Shown here in pieces: positions 13,961 to 27,340 of a DNA stretch of 64,000 nt (positions are counted from its first letter, which is position 1; each line of letters opens with the position of its first letter). Source of the stretch: Polydactylus sextarius (lineage: Eukaryota; Chordata; Actinopteri; Polynemidae); NCBI GenBank assembly GCA_016801845.1, contig CM028919.1:5945001-6009000 (forward strand), read 5' to 3'. Below the pieces are notes generated by a model that ran no database searches, had not been told where the DNA came from, and saw only the letters and a program-made list of their open reading frames with translations. The translations under genes were made by a program, and so were the position numbers.

Positions 13961-15559
13961 AGGTGGACTGGTTGGCAAAAGAAGTCTAATTTTCTTATAA
14001 AACAAATTTGAGTCAAAGAATTGTTTGCTCCTGAAAAGTAAATTTGCCTGAAGACTCATGTGCTCGCACCAATTTCGTCAGAATGTGGTAATTTTGCCAA
14101 AAATTTAGTTTTTGTTTTAAATCCTTAAACTGCTTCTGTGTTCATCCAGAAACACATGAATGGGAAGTGTGGTCCACAATGCTCAGTAGATTAAACAGCA
14201 TCCCTCTCTCTGACACCTCCAACTGAGAATCAAGCTCCCCAGGGCTGAGCAGCTTTCCTTATAGATTTGTTGATCCTGTTGCAGTGAACTGCTCTCATCC
14301 TCCTGACAGCACAGCAGAGAACAGAGGCACAGGCACTGAATGGCTTCCTCAGGATATGAATGCAAAACAAGCTGTAAACTGTTTGGCACCATGAGACCAC
14401 CACACACAAAATCTGAATTGATAAAAGATGAAATCAAAGCCAGACCTCCTCGATCCACAGTCCTCCCCGGTGAGTGAACTCAAACACCAGAGTAAAGGTT
14501 GGGTTAAGAGGAGCAATAGTTCTCAGGGGAAGAATTCTTGAGCTTACTCGTAATGCGTCCCAGGAGGAAGTTGTCAGGATGTGCTGTACATATAATATGT
14601 TGGAGCTGAGTGTTTGAGCAGACGGCTGTGGAGCTGAGACAGTAGAAGATTTGGCCTACCAGGATTACTAAGAAATACTAGGATTTGTTGCACAACACTG
14701 AGTTTGTGTGTTTTGCAGATTTAACAGAAGATGTTCTTATATAAGAGTTCATATGGAGTCTTGCTTTTCGGTTGCTTTCGGTCTTGCTTCATGGTTGGTT
14801 CAGATGGGAGACCAAACCACCTCAGGGTGTCTGTGGCACAAAAAAACCCACCTCTTTAATACACATTACTCACATTGTTGTTTAATTCAAGACCCAGAAT
14901 TATATTCCTGTTGGCAACTTTATTTTACAAGAAAAGAGGAGTAGGAGGAGGTGAGAAACCCCACAGAGAAATCACAACAGAATATCACACAAGAGATTGA
15001 GCTAATTGAATAAATCAATTTTACGGGTAGCACTGCCTTATGCGTTAAGAAAGAAATCTTGAAATTTTGTCTTTGCAAAGGAGTTAACAAATCTCTGCCA
15101 ACCCTCGGAGAAGAAATCTGAACACATTACAAGAGAAAACATTCTCTTTTATTTTGATTTCTTTATTTTTTCACACAGATGTAGAAGAGGAGATGATGAC
15201 CATGCTGGTGCTGAAAATATTAGAAAAATGTTCTGCTGAATCGATGAACAGTGAAACTTGACTCTTAAAAGTTGTATGAGTCTCCATTAGGTTTTTTCCC
15301 ATTAACTGGATCTCTAGTAACAATGAACCTGGGAGTCATTCAGCTCTTTGTCAGCGCAGGAACTTATGAGGCGTTCACAGGAATGTGAACGAACTAAATT
15401 ACTCTATTAGTGCAGGTGATAACGCCGTGTTATTGGTGGACTCGTGCTACAGGCCAACGCCTGCTGGAAACACAAGGCTTGCTGGGTCTCCACGGTGATG
15501 AGGGGGAGAGCTTAGGTATCCATGGGAGACAGTAGGCGTGATGGGATCCCCAGGGAGGA

Positions 15560-15578
15560 TTTTTTTTTTTTTTTTTTT
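15560..15578. repeat. Poly-T tract
   Basis: Nineteen consecutive T residues with no adjacent recognisable retroposon. Confidence 0.9.
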
Positions 15579-17529
15579 GCGGAGGAAGTGAGGGAGAGAT
15601 TAGCGTCTTCTCTGTGATAGAAAAAAAGATTCAAAATGCCCAGAGGAGAAAACAGGAAACAAGAAAATACAAGTGGTGCAAAAACCCACATCACACCTTT
15701 CTTAACATTTTAATAACATCAATACTATTAAAATGAGTCATTAACACCATAAGACAAGAAAACCATGGAGCACTAAGAGTCTGTCTGAGACATTCAATGC
15801 TGCCCGAAGGCAACATTTTCATATGTGTTTTAATGAGTTTTATTGTTATTTTCCCAAGCAACAGTTGCTCAGATTCAGTAGTGGTAGTGTTTATTTTTGG
15901 CCACTTGGGGCAGAAAATCAAGCTGAAAAAACCCCCCAATATATTATCACTTTGTTTGGCTAACAGTTGCATATTCACACATATTGGAGCTACATTAGCA
16001 TTTATTTGAAGCCATGTTTTAATGTAGGTCCTGTATTATTTTTAGTTCACAATCAAAGCCACTGACTTTGTCTGCCATTTGGCACTGGTAACAACAATTA
16101 ACGTGGCCGATGCTAAAACACGCCGCAGAGCTGAGGGGGTGCTGCGAAAGGTTTGTCACCACAAGCAACTTCATTATACAAAACCATTTGATCTACAGTT
16201 AATATTAAAAACACTGACAGATGCAGCTTTGAATATATTATCATATCAATGTCCAGTGTCCATTTTCATCTACATATCCACCATGGACTTTTACTAGCCA
16301 TCAATATATAACCATACCATCCCACCGCATAGCATACACACTCATCAGTGGCTCTCTCTTGCTGCCCCCTTGTAGTTTTATGTGCCTTGACTCCAGGTAG
16401 GGTCTAATTGGCTACAGCACATGCATCTGCCGGCACTCTCAGGAGCCCAGGGAGGTCAGTGAAGTCAGGGTTCATTAGTGTAGTGGTGGAGCCGGTGCCA
16501 TATTCCCTCATGGATCTGTAGGTTCTTCTTCTTTTTTTATAGACCTAGACCTTTTTTCTTGTTCTTTTTTATAAACGCAGACACTTATTGGACACATGGG
16601 CAGAGTAGATACTTACACATATACAGAATCATTTAAATTCATAATGTGTGTCCAGAATACAAAGAAACATCTGATTAGACGCTGGAAGAAAAAAAAAAAC
16701 ATCTGGGAATTTGCAGGAATGTTTTATGGTTGTGGTTACAGAGTAATGTTGGGTACAGACCTTTGACCTACCTCATTAAACCTCATCTCTCAAACACACA
16801 GTATCTCACTCCAGGCAGAGAGAATCAGGGTCGTCGCAATTTTTGGCTTTCTAGCAGCAGTAAACACTCTGATGCCTTCTGTGATAAAGCTTGGCTGTGT
16901 CCTATTATTAGTTTTCTCTCTCTCTTCTCTCTCTGTCGGAGATGGCGATGGAGGAGATCCCAGAGGCTGCGCTCTTTTTTCTCTCTGTTTCTCGCTGATG
17001 GGTTCTTAGTGATGGAAGAGGTGCACCCCATCCAAAAAACAAAGAAGATGAAGCTTCATTTAACAACATAACCAAGCAGTTGTCAGCCATCTCCAGAGTC
17101 CCTCTACCTGCAATCAGAGACATTACCTGCACCCAAACACCAGCGTCTGTTAAATGGAATCAATGTGTTGTTCTCTTGCAGCCACCTCTGCACTTTCACT
17201 CACTGAACCTTGAGTCAATTTCCAGCACTGTCTGTAAGAAGGAAAGACTGTTTAAGCTTCAGTTGCTGCTCACTGGTTTCTGCTGTGAGTGGGACTTTAA
17301 TGACCTTCTACTGGCTTTTCTTTCTTTCTTTTCCTTTTTTTTTTTTAGGCGTCTTGTGTGGAAACGTGGCCAGGGACATAAAATATAACTAGATATCCTG
17401 AATGGCCAACAATTATTGATTATGGGAAAGAGATATCATCAATAAAAGAACAAGAGATATGTTTACACACAAAATAAACATCACTGCCAATGAATCAGAG
17501 ATGGATAAAAGGCTTAGTTTTATGTGCCT

Positions 17530-17770
17530 ATTATTTTCTGCAGGGCTTTTCATGCGGATGTAATGATGTAACCCAGTTGGAGCCATTCACGTGGAAATTT
17601 AACTCGGAAATTCTGCCATTTGCCTGGATACACCTTCGTCCCCAGGGCTATTTTCATAGCTCGGTTTTTGTCATGCATGGTTCCTTTTTTCCCATCGGTG
17701 CACAGTTTGAGGTCATGTTTTACGGCTTCACAACACTTCATGAATGAAATTCGTATGCAATTTTTCTCCT
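17530..17770. other. High-complexity block resembling a conserved non-coding element
   Basis: About 240 bp with no repeats, rich in words such as ATGATGTAA, CACGTG, TTCATGAATGAA and GTCATGCATG. Frames are open on both strands (17490-17747 plus, 17550-17741 minus) without recognisable protein features. Regulatory role is inferred from texture only. Confidence 0.28.
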
Positions 17771-20700
17771 GACAGTCCCCGTGTAAGAAGATCCTCGAGT
17801 CAAGTCCATCCCAGTACCAACGCCTGCCATCATCTGTACGTGTGTGTTAACACTGTATAAGGTGAGTGGCAAGAACAACTCATCTGTATCCTGTTTATAT
17901 TCTTTGATGCCCTACAGTAAGAGGCAAAGGGAGCAGAAGAGAAGATGATCCAGTATTTCGCAGAGGATGAAAATGATCACTATTTAACTGCTACAGCTGT
18001 GATAAAATATTCAGCTTATTAGGAAAAGGTTGAAACCACATTTAGAGAATCTCTTTACTATTCACACACTTTCCCCCCTGTCTGCCACGCAGCTAATAAG
18101 CTGTATTTAAACATTGATAGCAATCTCCTGAAATGTTCCTGCTCTAAAAACATCTTTGATCTTCGCTCATTTGCCCTCTGCTATGTTTTCCTCATATTTA
18201 CTGCAGCCTGATGTTTCCAGAGGTGTTAAAATATGATGTAATATTGATGCTGCAGAGAAACATCTCACTCATGTGTTTTGCATATTTGCTTATATTGCTG
18301 TAACATACAGGCTTGTGTTGAGCTGTAGCACTATACCGAGTGTGGTTACGTCTTAAAATACAGCAGTTGTTAAAGACACTGTGAGGCTTTGTGGCCCTGC
18401 TGGCTCTTTATGAGTCGAGCCTCAACGCCAGGGACGCATTTCAATCAGACCCATTTAATCAGTGACACATTCACGAGCAAGTACTTGTCTGTCAACATAT
18501 GAAGTAGCCTGATTGTAAAGAAGAGCACTGTTACGCACAGACTCTCTTCAAACACATCAATAACTCACGTGAACACCAGGCATGTGGTCTCGTCTTCCGC
18601 CGCCATAAACAATGTCTATTAAACTTTAGCGATACACACTGTGATGATGAAAGTGTCATAAAACACACACGTTTAATAGCCACATTGGAGAGTAGTGCGT
18701 GGCTGCTGCGTGATGAAATGTGAGGCTCTGCATTTAATAATAATAAAATAAATCTTTGCTGTGCGTAGACAAACCATGCATATGCCGTGTTTAAGTAATA
18801 AAGTGTGTTTTATGCCATGGAACATAAAACTGTATAGGTCACCTCTGTGCACACACAAATACATCAGTTTCAATAATTCCTTGAGAAAACATAAAAAAGA
18901 GACTTATGTTCTTGTAACTATAAAATAATGGGCACTTTGTGCAAACATAGTAAATCAATTAATTAGCCAAGAACATTAGTAGGAGCAGCTATCAAATCAG
19001 CTAGTTATAGCAGCTGTACAGTGTATGAAAAGATGTAGATACAGGTCAAGAGCTTCTGGTAATACTACATCCATTTATTAAATACGTTTGTTACGTCTGG
19101 TCATGGGTGGGGGGGCTGAGGTGGGCTACACCCTCAACATTTCTGACTTTCTCTAAGATCTCCTGTACCTGAACATGTGATTTACAGCATGAATGTGCAG
19201 CTGACAACATGTTGTGTAATTCATTTTGTTTAGTAGTAGTATTATAGATAGACAGTTAGCTGGATAAATAGATACTTAATGATCCCTGTATAAGAGCCAG
19301 TTTGAGTGATGTGACCCATTTTAGTTTAGTGATATTTACACTAAATCTCCATTTAAAGATAAAAAAAACTTTACATGGTTGTGCAATAAGCTTGTGCAAT
19401 CAACTTCTGATTCCCAAAAGGCTGTATTACATTCTCTGTGGGCATAATTTAGGAGAAGCGTGAGATGAACTACACAATTTTTTCAGTTTTCATGGTGCAA
19501 TATGCTGAACAGCTCTGTCTTTCTTTTTGGCGAGTGAACTCTTGCGGTTGTTAGACGTGAGCAGCTGGTGGAGTGTTAGACTGATGAAAGAGGGATGACA
19601 GCGGGATGGAGGGATGGGATATGGAGGCGGAGTGGAGAGCAGAGGGGGGAGGTTGTATCAAAACCTAGTCTAATGAGCCATCTGTAGTGGCAGCCATGTG
19701 GAGGCCACTCTGACCTGCTCACTTCAAACATTGTTAGCCACCACGCACAAGATGACACCCACACACCTCCGCATGGATTCATTTCTTGACTTACAACAAA
19801 GTACAGTGGATTAACTGAGCTGCCGTTGTCTTTTTACTACAAACAACTAAAACAAACTAATGTGTTTGTCCATGAATAGTGTTGTTATTTGTGATTGTGA
19901 CATGTTGTGACAGACATCTAAAGACTTAAAAGTGATATTCAGTGGCACCTGGTGTTAAAAAATCTCTAGTTTTGAAATTCTCTATCATTTTTATTATTAA
20001 GTCTTTGGTTTGGTTGGTCTAATTTTAGAAGAACATAAGTATATAACATACTTTAAGTTCTTGTTCAGTTTATGTTAGAATATTCACATGATGAGAAAAA
20101 CCTTGACTTAAAGAAGCCCAAGAAGGAAAGATGAAGGAATGCATAGCATTAAAAATGATCTACTTACTGCTTTCTGCTCTTGCTTAGCTACTAGAAGGCG
20201 CCCATGTTATGCACTTTTCAAAACCACATCTTCATCATCTGCTGCTGCTGCTTGGTCGGTCTGGTCCTGGTATTCTCTTTTGTTCCTCTGGGATACACCG
20301 TGTAAAGAATGTTGATTAAGAAATTTAAAACAGAGCCTTAGATCATATTCTGTGTAAAAGTTTTTGGAGTCACACACACAAATGTTTGGCCATCACTCCC
20401 CCAGCAGGTGGAAGGTGGATGAGTATATGTATTCACATTAACTTAAAATAGATATCGCAGATACTGGCTGAAGTAGGATGAGTAAGCACTTTTGATTTAA
20501 TAAGTATTTTTGCTAAATTTATTCATATTAACATCTAGATAAATGGAAGCTTCTTCAGGACAAAGTCATGATGGGAAAGTGATCAGAGCGGCCTCTGAGT
20601 GCTGGGCTAGCTCTTAGCATGCTAGCTCTCAGTGCTTATAGGCACAAATATTGTAATATTTTTTCAACTATTAATGCTGATGTTGACTATGTAGCGTATT

Positions 20701-21369
20701 GATCTCAATCTCTATATACTTTCTAAATGACATTGATAAACAGAAAAACATTTTGTCATTGTGAACAAAGTCACTTTTGGTTGATGGATTTGACCATCCT
20801 CTGTCATCATTAATCATTAGTAGGTCAATAAGGATACACCCATTTCTATTATCTGCCTTTAATAGAAATAAAACAATGATAACATTTTTAGCTACAGATG
20901 ACTTAATTTGTCCTTCCCACATTCTCGTATAGGCCCACATACAATATACCCATCAGCCTAAAGGAGACAAGGTTACAACTGGCTGCCAAAGAATCATTCC
21001 CCTATTAAGAACCTAATAATCATCCTCTGGGGTACTGAACCAGCAGAAAACAATATAGAAGGAGCAATTGGTTCTCAATATACCTGAGGGACTCTGAGCA
21101 TAGCAGCATGATCACACCTTAAAGGTCTGATGAAGATGTACCGGGGGTCATTGAGTCTATGTAGTGGAGAGTGGATAGTAATTTTTGAATGTTATTATTT
21201 CATTACAAAGATTGTAGAAAAGGGAAATTTTGCTGCATTATACCAGCACTTAACATTTCCCCTTGCACCAGTTGAGAGAAACCACTGATGCATCTCCTAA
21301 AATATCAACTGCATCAGCTCCACTTTCATGGAACCATGGTTATCAGCCGCCCCTGCTGTGCATGTGTAC

Positions 21370-22510
21370 AGAGGCAGAAATAAGCGTCTTCACAGAGGGA
21401 AGGACGATGAATAGCAACAAACCGTTGCTGAGGAAGCAAATGTCCGCCTCTATGCCAACGCAGAGCCGAGCACCTAATGGAATTATTGTGCTTGATGCGC
21501 TCCAAGAGCAGCCATCCGCCACATTATCAATGCCTGAGATGAACAATCTGCTGCTATTTTCCTTCCGGAGGCTGAATACCCCAAAGTTATGGAAATGGGG
21601 AGGGATTCCAAGTCTTTTTCTGCTTTCATCTCAAGGCACTAACAGGAAAGGGGAAGGAATGGGTGAGATAGAGGCTAAGGAGTCGATATGTCAATCGGAG
21701 CTCTGAATGGACGGCTTATCGATTGAGGAATTGTGATGATTACAGGGTTGGCCTCTGTGTGGTAATGCAATAGGTAAAGCCGTCTCAGCCTGTGCCTGTT
21801 ATCAGGCTTCGTGATTTAGACCCTGCCTCGTTAATGACGGCAATCCATTCTGTTCAAGTGGCACTGAATTTATCTAATGTGGCACTGACACGCATGAGTA
21901 AACACAAAAGCGCACTCACATACAACCTGAAAGAAAATAAACCTGAAAAGAGAACATATTCTGTCCTGTGAGTGCGTTGATGTTGCTTCTTCCATCCAAA
22001 AAGACTATCCAGAGAGTTGCCATTGGCCTGATAACTGGCAGTAGCAAAGTGCTGTTGTATATGTTTTTAATGAGCATCCACAGTGGGACTGTCCTGCCTC
22101 TGGCAACATGTCATCAGGGTCAGTGGGACCTCTGAGTTAGTTTAAGATTAAGATGAACGATGATTCTCAAGTACCCAAACCGTTCGCACTTTAACACAGG
22201 CTTCATGATTAAACACACATCCATTTTTAACGCGGCCTCCATACAAATGAATTACCTCAGCTGTCAAACAGCGTAAAGCACTCCCTAAAGAAAGATGAGG
22301 AAGGGAGCAGAGTGGATGGCGTTTGAAAAATGACATATTTGCCGCATTGCTATTCATGGTTTTTGTCCCATCCATTAATTATGCTCCGGAGCGGCACTCA
22401 AAAAACGAGACCGCGTGAAGAGCTTCTCCATGTTCGATGAAAAAATGAGTCCTTCTCAGGATAAAAGCATCGACACACCACGGTCCACAAAGTAATTAAG
22501 GCTCAGACAT
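21370..22510. other. Long high-complexity unique block (possible regulatory cluster)
   Basis: Over 1.1 kb of non-repetitive, mixed-composition DNA with CpG-containing words and homeodomain-like ATTA/TAAT words (for example near 22370-22400 and 22490-22515). It includes a 147-codon plus-strand frame (21263-21706) with no recognisable domain. I regard the block as candidate conserved non-coding DNA. Confidence 0.25.
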
Positions 22511-25452
22511 TAATAACTCAGGCGAGAGGAAGAAATTAAATGAAACACAGAGAGGATTTATTTTCTCATTCCAACTTCTATAGTGAATCTTATTTAAACT
22601 CTTTCACACTGGTGTCTATTTTTAAAAGTGCTCTTTCTCTCTCTCCATCTCTTTCTGTTACTCACTTCCTCTTATTCTGTAGTGCCTTTAAGAAAAAGCC
22701 CCAAACATTACTGATCAATAATGTGCCGGCAGAAAAAAAATAATCTATTCTTCCTTTTTCTGTTTTTCGCTTTTACTTGCAGTTCCTTTGCTCAGATCAA
22801 TGGATTTCAATTCCAGCAGCGAGGCATCTTTGTCTGAGGCTTTAACACTCCCACAGCGGGGGCAGCAACACCACAATACAGTCATATTCATTTGGATAAA
22901 TGGCCACATAGATGATACACAGCTCCATATATACTGTACTGCCCTGTTAGAGGGCTCATAGTGTTGTCCTCAGGCTTATTCACTAGGACTCACTATCAAC
23001 CCTGGCTCCCTGTTACTATGATATTCCAGCTAAAGCACCTTTATTACTGCTAGTGTAATAAGTGTAAATTGAGAATGATGCCGGTGGCAATGCTGTGTTC
23101 TTGTGCCCAGAGAACGTAGGAGTTGGTTATTATTTTGCAGTCCTCCCATCACACACTGCCATTAGCATTCCTGTGCTGATGTTGACAGTGATTAGAGGTG
23201 GGGTGTGAGGGTAGAAAGGGGAAGTGGAGGGGTGGCACTGAGAGGTAATGGGTGCTGACTTAAAGCCAATGATGAAGGAACGACAACATTAGTTGACAGA
23301 AGGTCTGGGATGGGGGCCAGCTCGATCAGATTGGGGGAACACATTTGGCTTTTTAACCAACGCTGGGCTGGTGAGGGTGAACCTGAAGAGGGTTTCTTCC
23401 AGTTTTAAAGTCAAACAATAGGTGAGAAAGTGTTGTGTCACACATTTCTGACATCAGGATTAATCAGCCCAGTATCTGTTGGAATTATTACAATTATCAT
23501 TGTACAATTTGATATTTCACTTCACATCTGATACCATTGCTTTATCTGCTGACAGCATGTGTAAATATACACATCTAGAAATTTCACATTTTATTGTTTT
23601 TCAAGCAAATCGTGGGTAAACAGGACCTGATTTTTATTTGAAAAGATAACCTTCTTAGCTCCAAACCAACACTAAGTTTGGTTTATTTGTACAGAAGAAA
23701 AAACAAATATAAAAAAACAAAACAAAAAAAAGAACTGGTGAAATGTATCATTTTCTATTACAATCAAGGAGCTGATCAAATGGAATGTGATTTGGTCATT
23801 AATACATTAATACCACCAGGAAGCACAGTGAAGCATTCAGAAGCAAAAGAATCAGATCTTTCCCTCGGCTGTTTGGATTCACATTCATCAAGTAAAAAAG
23901 CACAACTCTACAACTCCTGCTGGAGTGTAATTGGGACACAGTTCACCAACAGGCCTGTTATATCACTTAAAAGTTGATTAAATGTCATTGTTGTTTACAG
24001 TTTGTTTCTGCCTCCTTTGAGAAAATGGCTTAAAATCCATTGTCTGTTCTGATTGGACAAAACTGGGCAAAATCATTTCTTTATCCTTGGTGGATGTCAG
24101 TCTTTGATCTCGATGTCTTCCCATTTTTTTAGAAGGTTTACAGAGAGTTCAGCCCGGTGTTCTCCCCGAGCGTAAATGTGTGAGTGGGATGATACAGTCT
24201 CGCTATTAATCCCCACATCCCTCTCAGAAAATCATGTTGTGTGGATAAGCAGCCATTCAGCTGAAAAATCTTTAAAAAAAAAAATAAAATCCATCCTTAC
24301 GTGAGAAGAGGAGACACCTCTCCTTCTTTGGTGTCAATATTTTTAACTCAGCAGCATTTCTAAAGCAGTAAATAAAGCAAGAGCCTGATCTATTAAGATT
24401 GGCTGTGTCAAATGTGACTATTCTCAAAATGGATTTTTTTTTTTATTTCTTTTTTTATTTGAACGAAAAGCCCTATATAGGCATTCGAACCCAGAGACAT
24501 TCAGTTTTCTGAACAAATAATATACTGTACAGCAGCACAGTAAAAAATCCCACCAAGCTACAAGATGTTACAAAATAAACAGCAGGCATAAACACGGATC
24601 TGTCTTTTATGTGCTTTCTGCAGCATCACCCCGTCTTTGTGTGTAAATCTACTTCTACCACACTGCTGTGCTGTGTGAAGATAATATCTGATTCCTCCTT
24701 TGTGCTCATCTTAAAACAAAACTTTCCCATATAACAGTCAATGGGCACGAGACTCACATACATATTCACAGGCAACACAGTCACTTCTTCGCATTATTTA
24801 TAAACAACAGGTTCATTTCATCACATATTTTCACTGGATCATTGGTTCATCAAATTGCAGCAATGATCACAGCTGCAGCAGTGTAAATCATGTAAAAATC
24901 CTCTGAGATGACAGGCATACAGAACAGCTTAAAGTCTTAACAGGATCATCATAAGCACATTAAACACTCACCTTTTAATACGTGGCAGTAATGTTATTAG
25001 TCATTATAATGAGATTGTAGATGTTTTTAGCTCATGTAACAGCAGGACAAATCAACGCAGCACTCACCAGTGCAATGATAATGAGAAAGTAATTGACTGT
25101 ATTCCTGCACGTGGTAGTTTTCACAGTCGGCATGGACACGTGCGTCAATATGAACAAAGACTGCTGTTTCATTTTTCGTTTTTGGAAAAATGGCAGCCTC
25201 ATGCATTTCAGCAAAATGAGGGAGGAAGTGAAAAGGTGACACTGTTATAGATCAACAAAGGCAGTGAATGGATGAGGTTGAGGTGGATGGATGCTGCTGC
25301 TTGTTCTACACATGTCCAAGAAAAAGATAGATGAATACGAAGAGGAATATTTATACTATTCTCATGTCAGTATACTTAACATGAAGCATGAAAGTCAGGA
25401 AACATTTAGTTTTGCATGATCCAAAATTGGAGGGTCGGCAGTTTCCAGCTCC

Positions 25453-25455
<3 letters not shown>

Positions 25456-25483
<28 letters not shown>
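25456..25483. repeat. (TA)14 microsatellite
   Basis: Pure TA repeat of about 28 bp; self-complementary and able to extrude a hairpin. Confidence 0.95.
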
Positions 25484-25806
25484 GCTTAGTGGATGTGAAC
25501 TGTATGTAAGATGTTTTAAGTGGTCTTGACAAAAATGGAAAAGTGCTATATGAAAGCAGTTAATATTTTTCATATGTATCATATGAAAAATGGAGTATGG
25601 AAAATAGATGTGCTAGAGGGTAGAATTTCCCACTGGACATGACCAGGTACCTGTCTCCTCCAAGTCTTCATGATTCACTACGCTAACTTGCAACTTTGTG
25701 TTTAATGAGTAAATATTAGATCTCTGTATGGGTAACTTGTCATCCCAAACAAGATACATAAATGACTCACCTGTGAGCTATAGCAGATATAGTTGAAGCT
25801 ATTTCA

Positions 25807-25824
25807 CTTTTTTTTTTTTTTTTT
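25807..25824. repeat. Poly-T tract
   Basis: An uninterrupted T run of about 18 nt, followed by ACTTTAACTAC. No adjacent SINE or LINE body is recognised. Confidence 0.85.
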
Positions 25825-26059
25825 ACTTTAACTACTGCAACTATAAAGCCACATAAAATCAATATATATCCTGCTGAAAATACTGAAATACAGCCACATT
25901 GTTTACGTCAAATCAAGGCAATTTCACACTTATGCTTTTATACCAGAACTGGAAAAGGCAGGTTGACAATTTAAGGTCAATAATTCAAGAGGAATCATGC
26001 TACATCGTGCGAATACTTCATTTCAAAAACTATAATCTCATTTAGACTCTATATAATCT

Positions 26060-26360
26060 ATTTTATAAGATGCCACCACTTCTGTTTATTCATCAATTTT
26101 TGCTGTGGACAAATGTGTTTGAGTTTCCTTTGAAACATGCCAGCACCTCTGCGTATGATTTCAATCCGCAGGAGCATTTTTCTTTCAGGCAGTGGCCTAT
26201 TGGCATTGTGTCACCACAACACAACCTTCCTCTGGTCTGCAATCAAATAAAACTGGGCAGAGCCGCGGGCGTGATGGAATCATTAAACCTGCTCTTCTCT
26301 AATTGCTAATATGTCATTAGGCTTTGCCAGCAAATGCTGCAGGCATTACATCTGGGGAGA
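26060..26360. other. High-complexity block resembling a conserved non-coding element
   Basis: Unique sequence between AT-rich flanks, with GGCAGTGGCCTATTGGCAT, AGCCGCGGGCGTGATGG and TCTAATTGCTAATATGTCAT phrases. The last is a cluster of homeodomain-like sites. It precedes the Tc1 relic by about 320 bp. Confidence 0.28.
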
Positions 26361-26879
26361 GTTAGGGGCAGACTGCGGGAAGTGCAAAGGTACAATTTAC
26401 ACATCATTCACTCAGTCACAGCAGCTGATACTTACTCACTCAGATAATTCACATAATGGCAAACTCACTGGGTACCATTTGAGTTTTGGCCAAAGCAGTT
26501 TCAAACTCGTAGGTAAAATCATTTCATTCTTCATTGATTAATTCTCCTAGTGTGTAGACACCGTCAATGAGGAACCACCCATCAGGTCTCCATCTGGCCC
26601 TGTGGCCTTTTGATGTGGTGAGGAGACATGATGCTTCCATAACCTGACATGCTTAATGAGAATCCAAATACAAACATGTTTGTACAGTGGATATAAAAGA
26701 GTTTACACCACTTTAAATGCTAATTTTTTTTCAGAATTTACCAGTCAAATTCAAACTAAGTAGCAGTGCTACCCTGACATAAATGAAACCAAAGCTATCT
26801 CAGGAGATGGAAAAAGGGTACAACAGACATTTCCAAGTCAGTATATAAACAGTAGAGCACAGTAAAGACAGCTATCAAC

Positions 26880-27340
26880 AAGTGGAGAAAAAATATGGCA
26901 CAACAGTGACATTACTTTGAACTGGACGTCTCCAAAACTGATGAAAAGACAAAAAGAAAACTGATCTGTAGTAGCCTGCCAAGAGGCTGCAACAACATTA
27001 AAGCAGCTCCAGGATTTTTCTGGCAAATGCTGCTGGAGTAGTACCGCTCATGATAACAATGTCTTGTATTCTTCATATGTCTGGTCTGTGGAGTAAAGTG
27101 GCAATTCAGAAGCATTTTCTTGTAAAGAAAAACATCTAAGCCTGGTTTAGTACAGTTAGCAAAAGTATACATCAAGTGTCCCAAAAAACATGAAGAGGAT
27201 GTGTTATGGTCTGATGACAGCAAGTTTAAACATGTTGTTGACTGTGATTCTGAGAGATATATTAGGGTTAGGGTTAACACCACACCTATAACCTACTACA
27301 AAACACCATAACTAAGGTGAAGCATGGTGGTGGCAGCATC
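26880..27340 (+). pseudogene. Tc1-like transposase fragment
   Basis: Conceptual translation in shifting frames gives Tc1 transposase landmarks in the right order: the linker after the helix-turn-helix, the WSD first-aspartate motif, and the HGGGS motif. The catalytic second Asp and the Glu are absent because the copy is cut off. Several indels disrupt the frame, so no protein is made. Confidence 0.75.
27262..27276 (+). repeat. Short telomere-like TTAGGG run
   Basis: Two and a half TTAGGG units sit inside the Tc1-like relic at a point where the transposase text is interrupted. The run is too short for a true interstitial telomere; a break-repair patch or chance are both possible. Confidence 0.5.

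Larger units (their letters stand above)
13961..26059. other. Intergenic DNA, no gene recognised
   Basis: About 12 kb of mainly unique DNA with homopolymers at 15.56 and 17.33 kb and a TA repeat at 25.46 kb. Blocks at 17.53-17.77, 18.39-18.62 and 21.37-22.5 kb have enhancer-like texture. Open frames lack known motifs. Confidence 0.45.

Noticed and set aside
16730..17071. 113-codon frame with an Arg/Trp/Ser-rich middle
   Set aside because: The basic stretch comes from a CTCT/GGAGATGG-rich tract and two minus-strand frames overlap it. No family resemblance.
19240..19290. GATAGATACTTAATGATCCC-like phrase resembling a LINE/SINE tail
   Set aside because: Only one short phrase with mismatches and no element body beside it. 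Too little to call.
21263..21706. 147-codon plus-strand frame
   Set aside because: No known motif, signal or membrane segment. Its composition looks random, a minus-strand frame overlaps it, and the start has no supporting context. The region is better described as candidate regulatory DNA.
24475..24500. B-box-like GGGTTCGAATGCC on the minus strand, suggesting a tRNA or tRNA-SINE
   Set aside because: No A box at the right distance, no cloverleaf arms and no SINE body or tail can be found.
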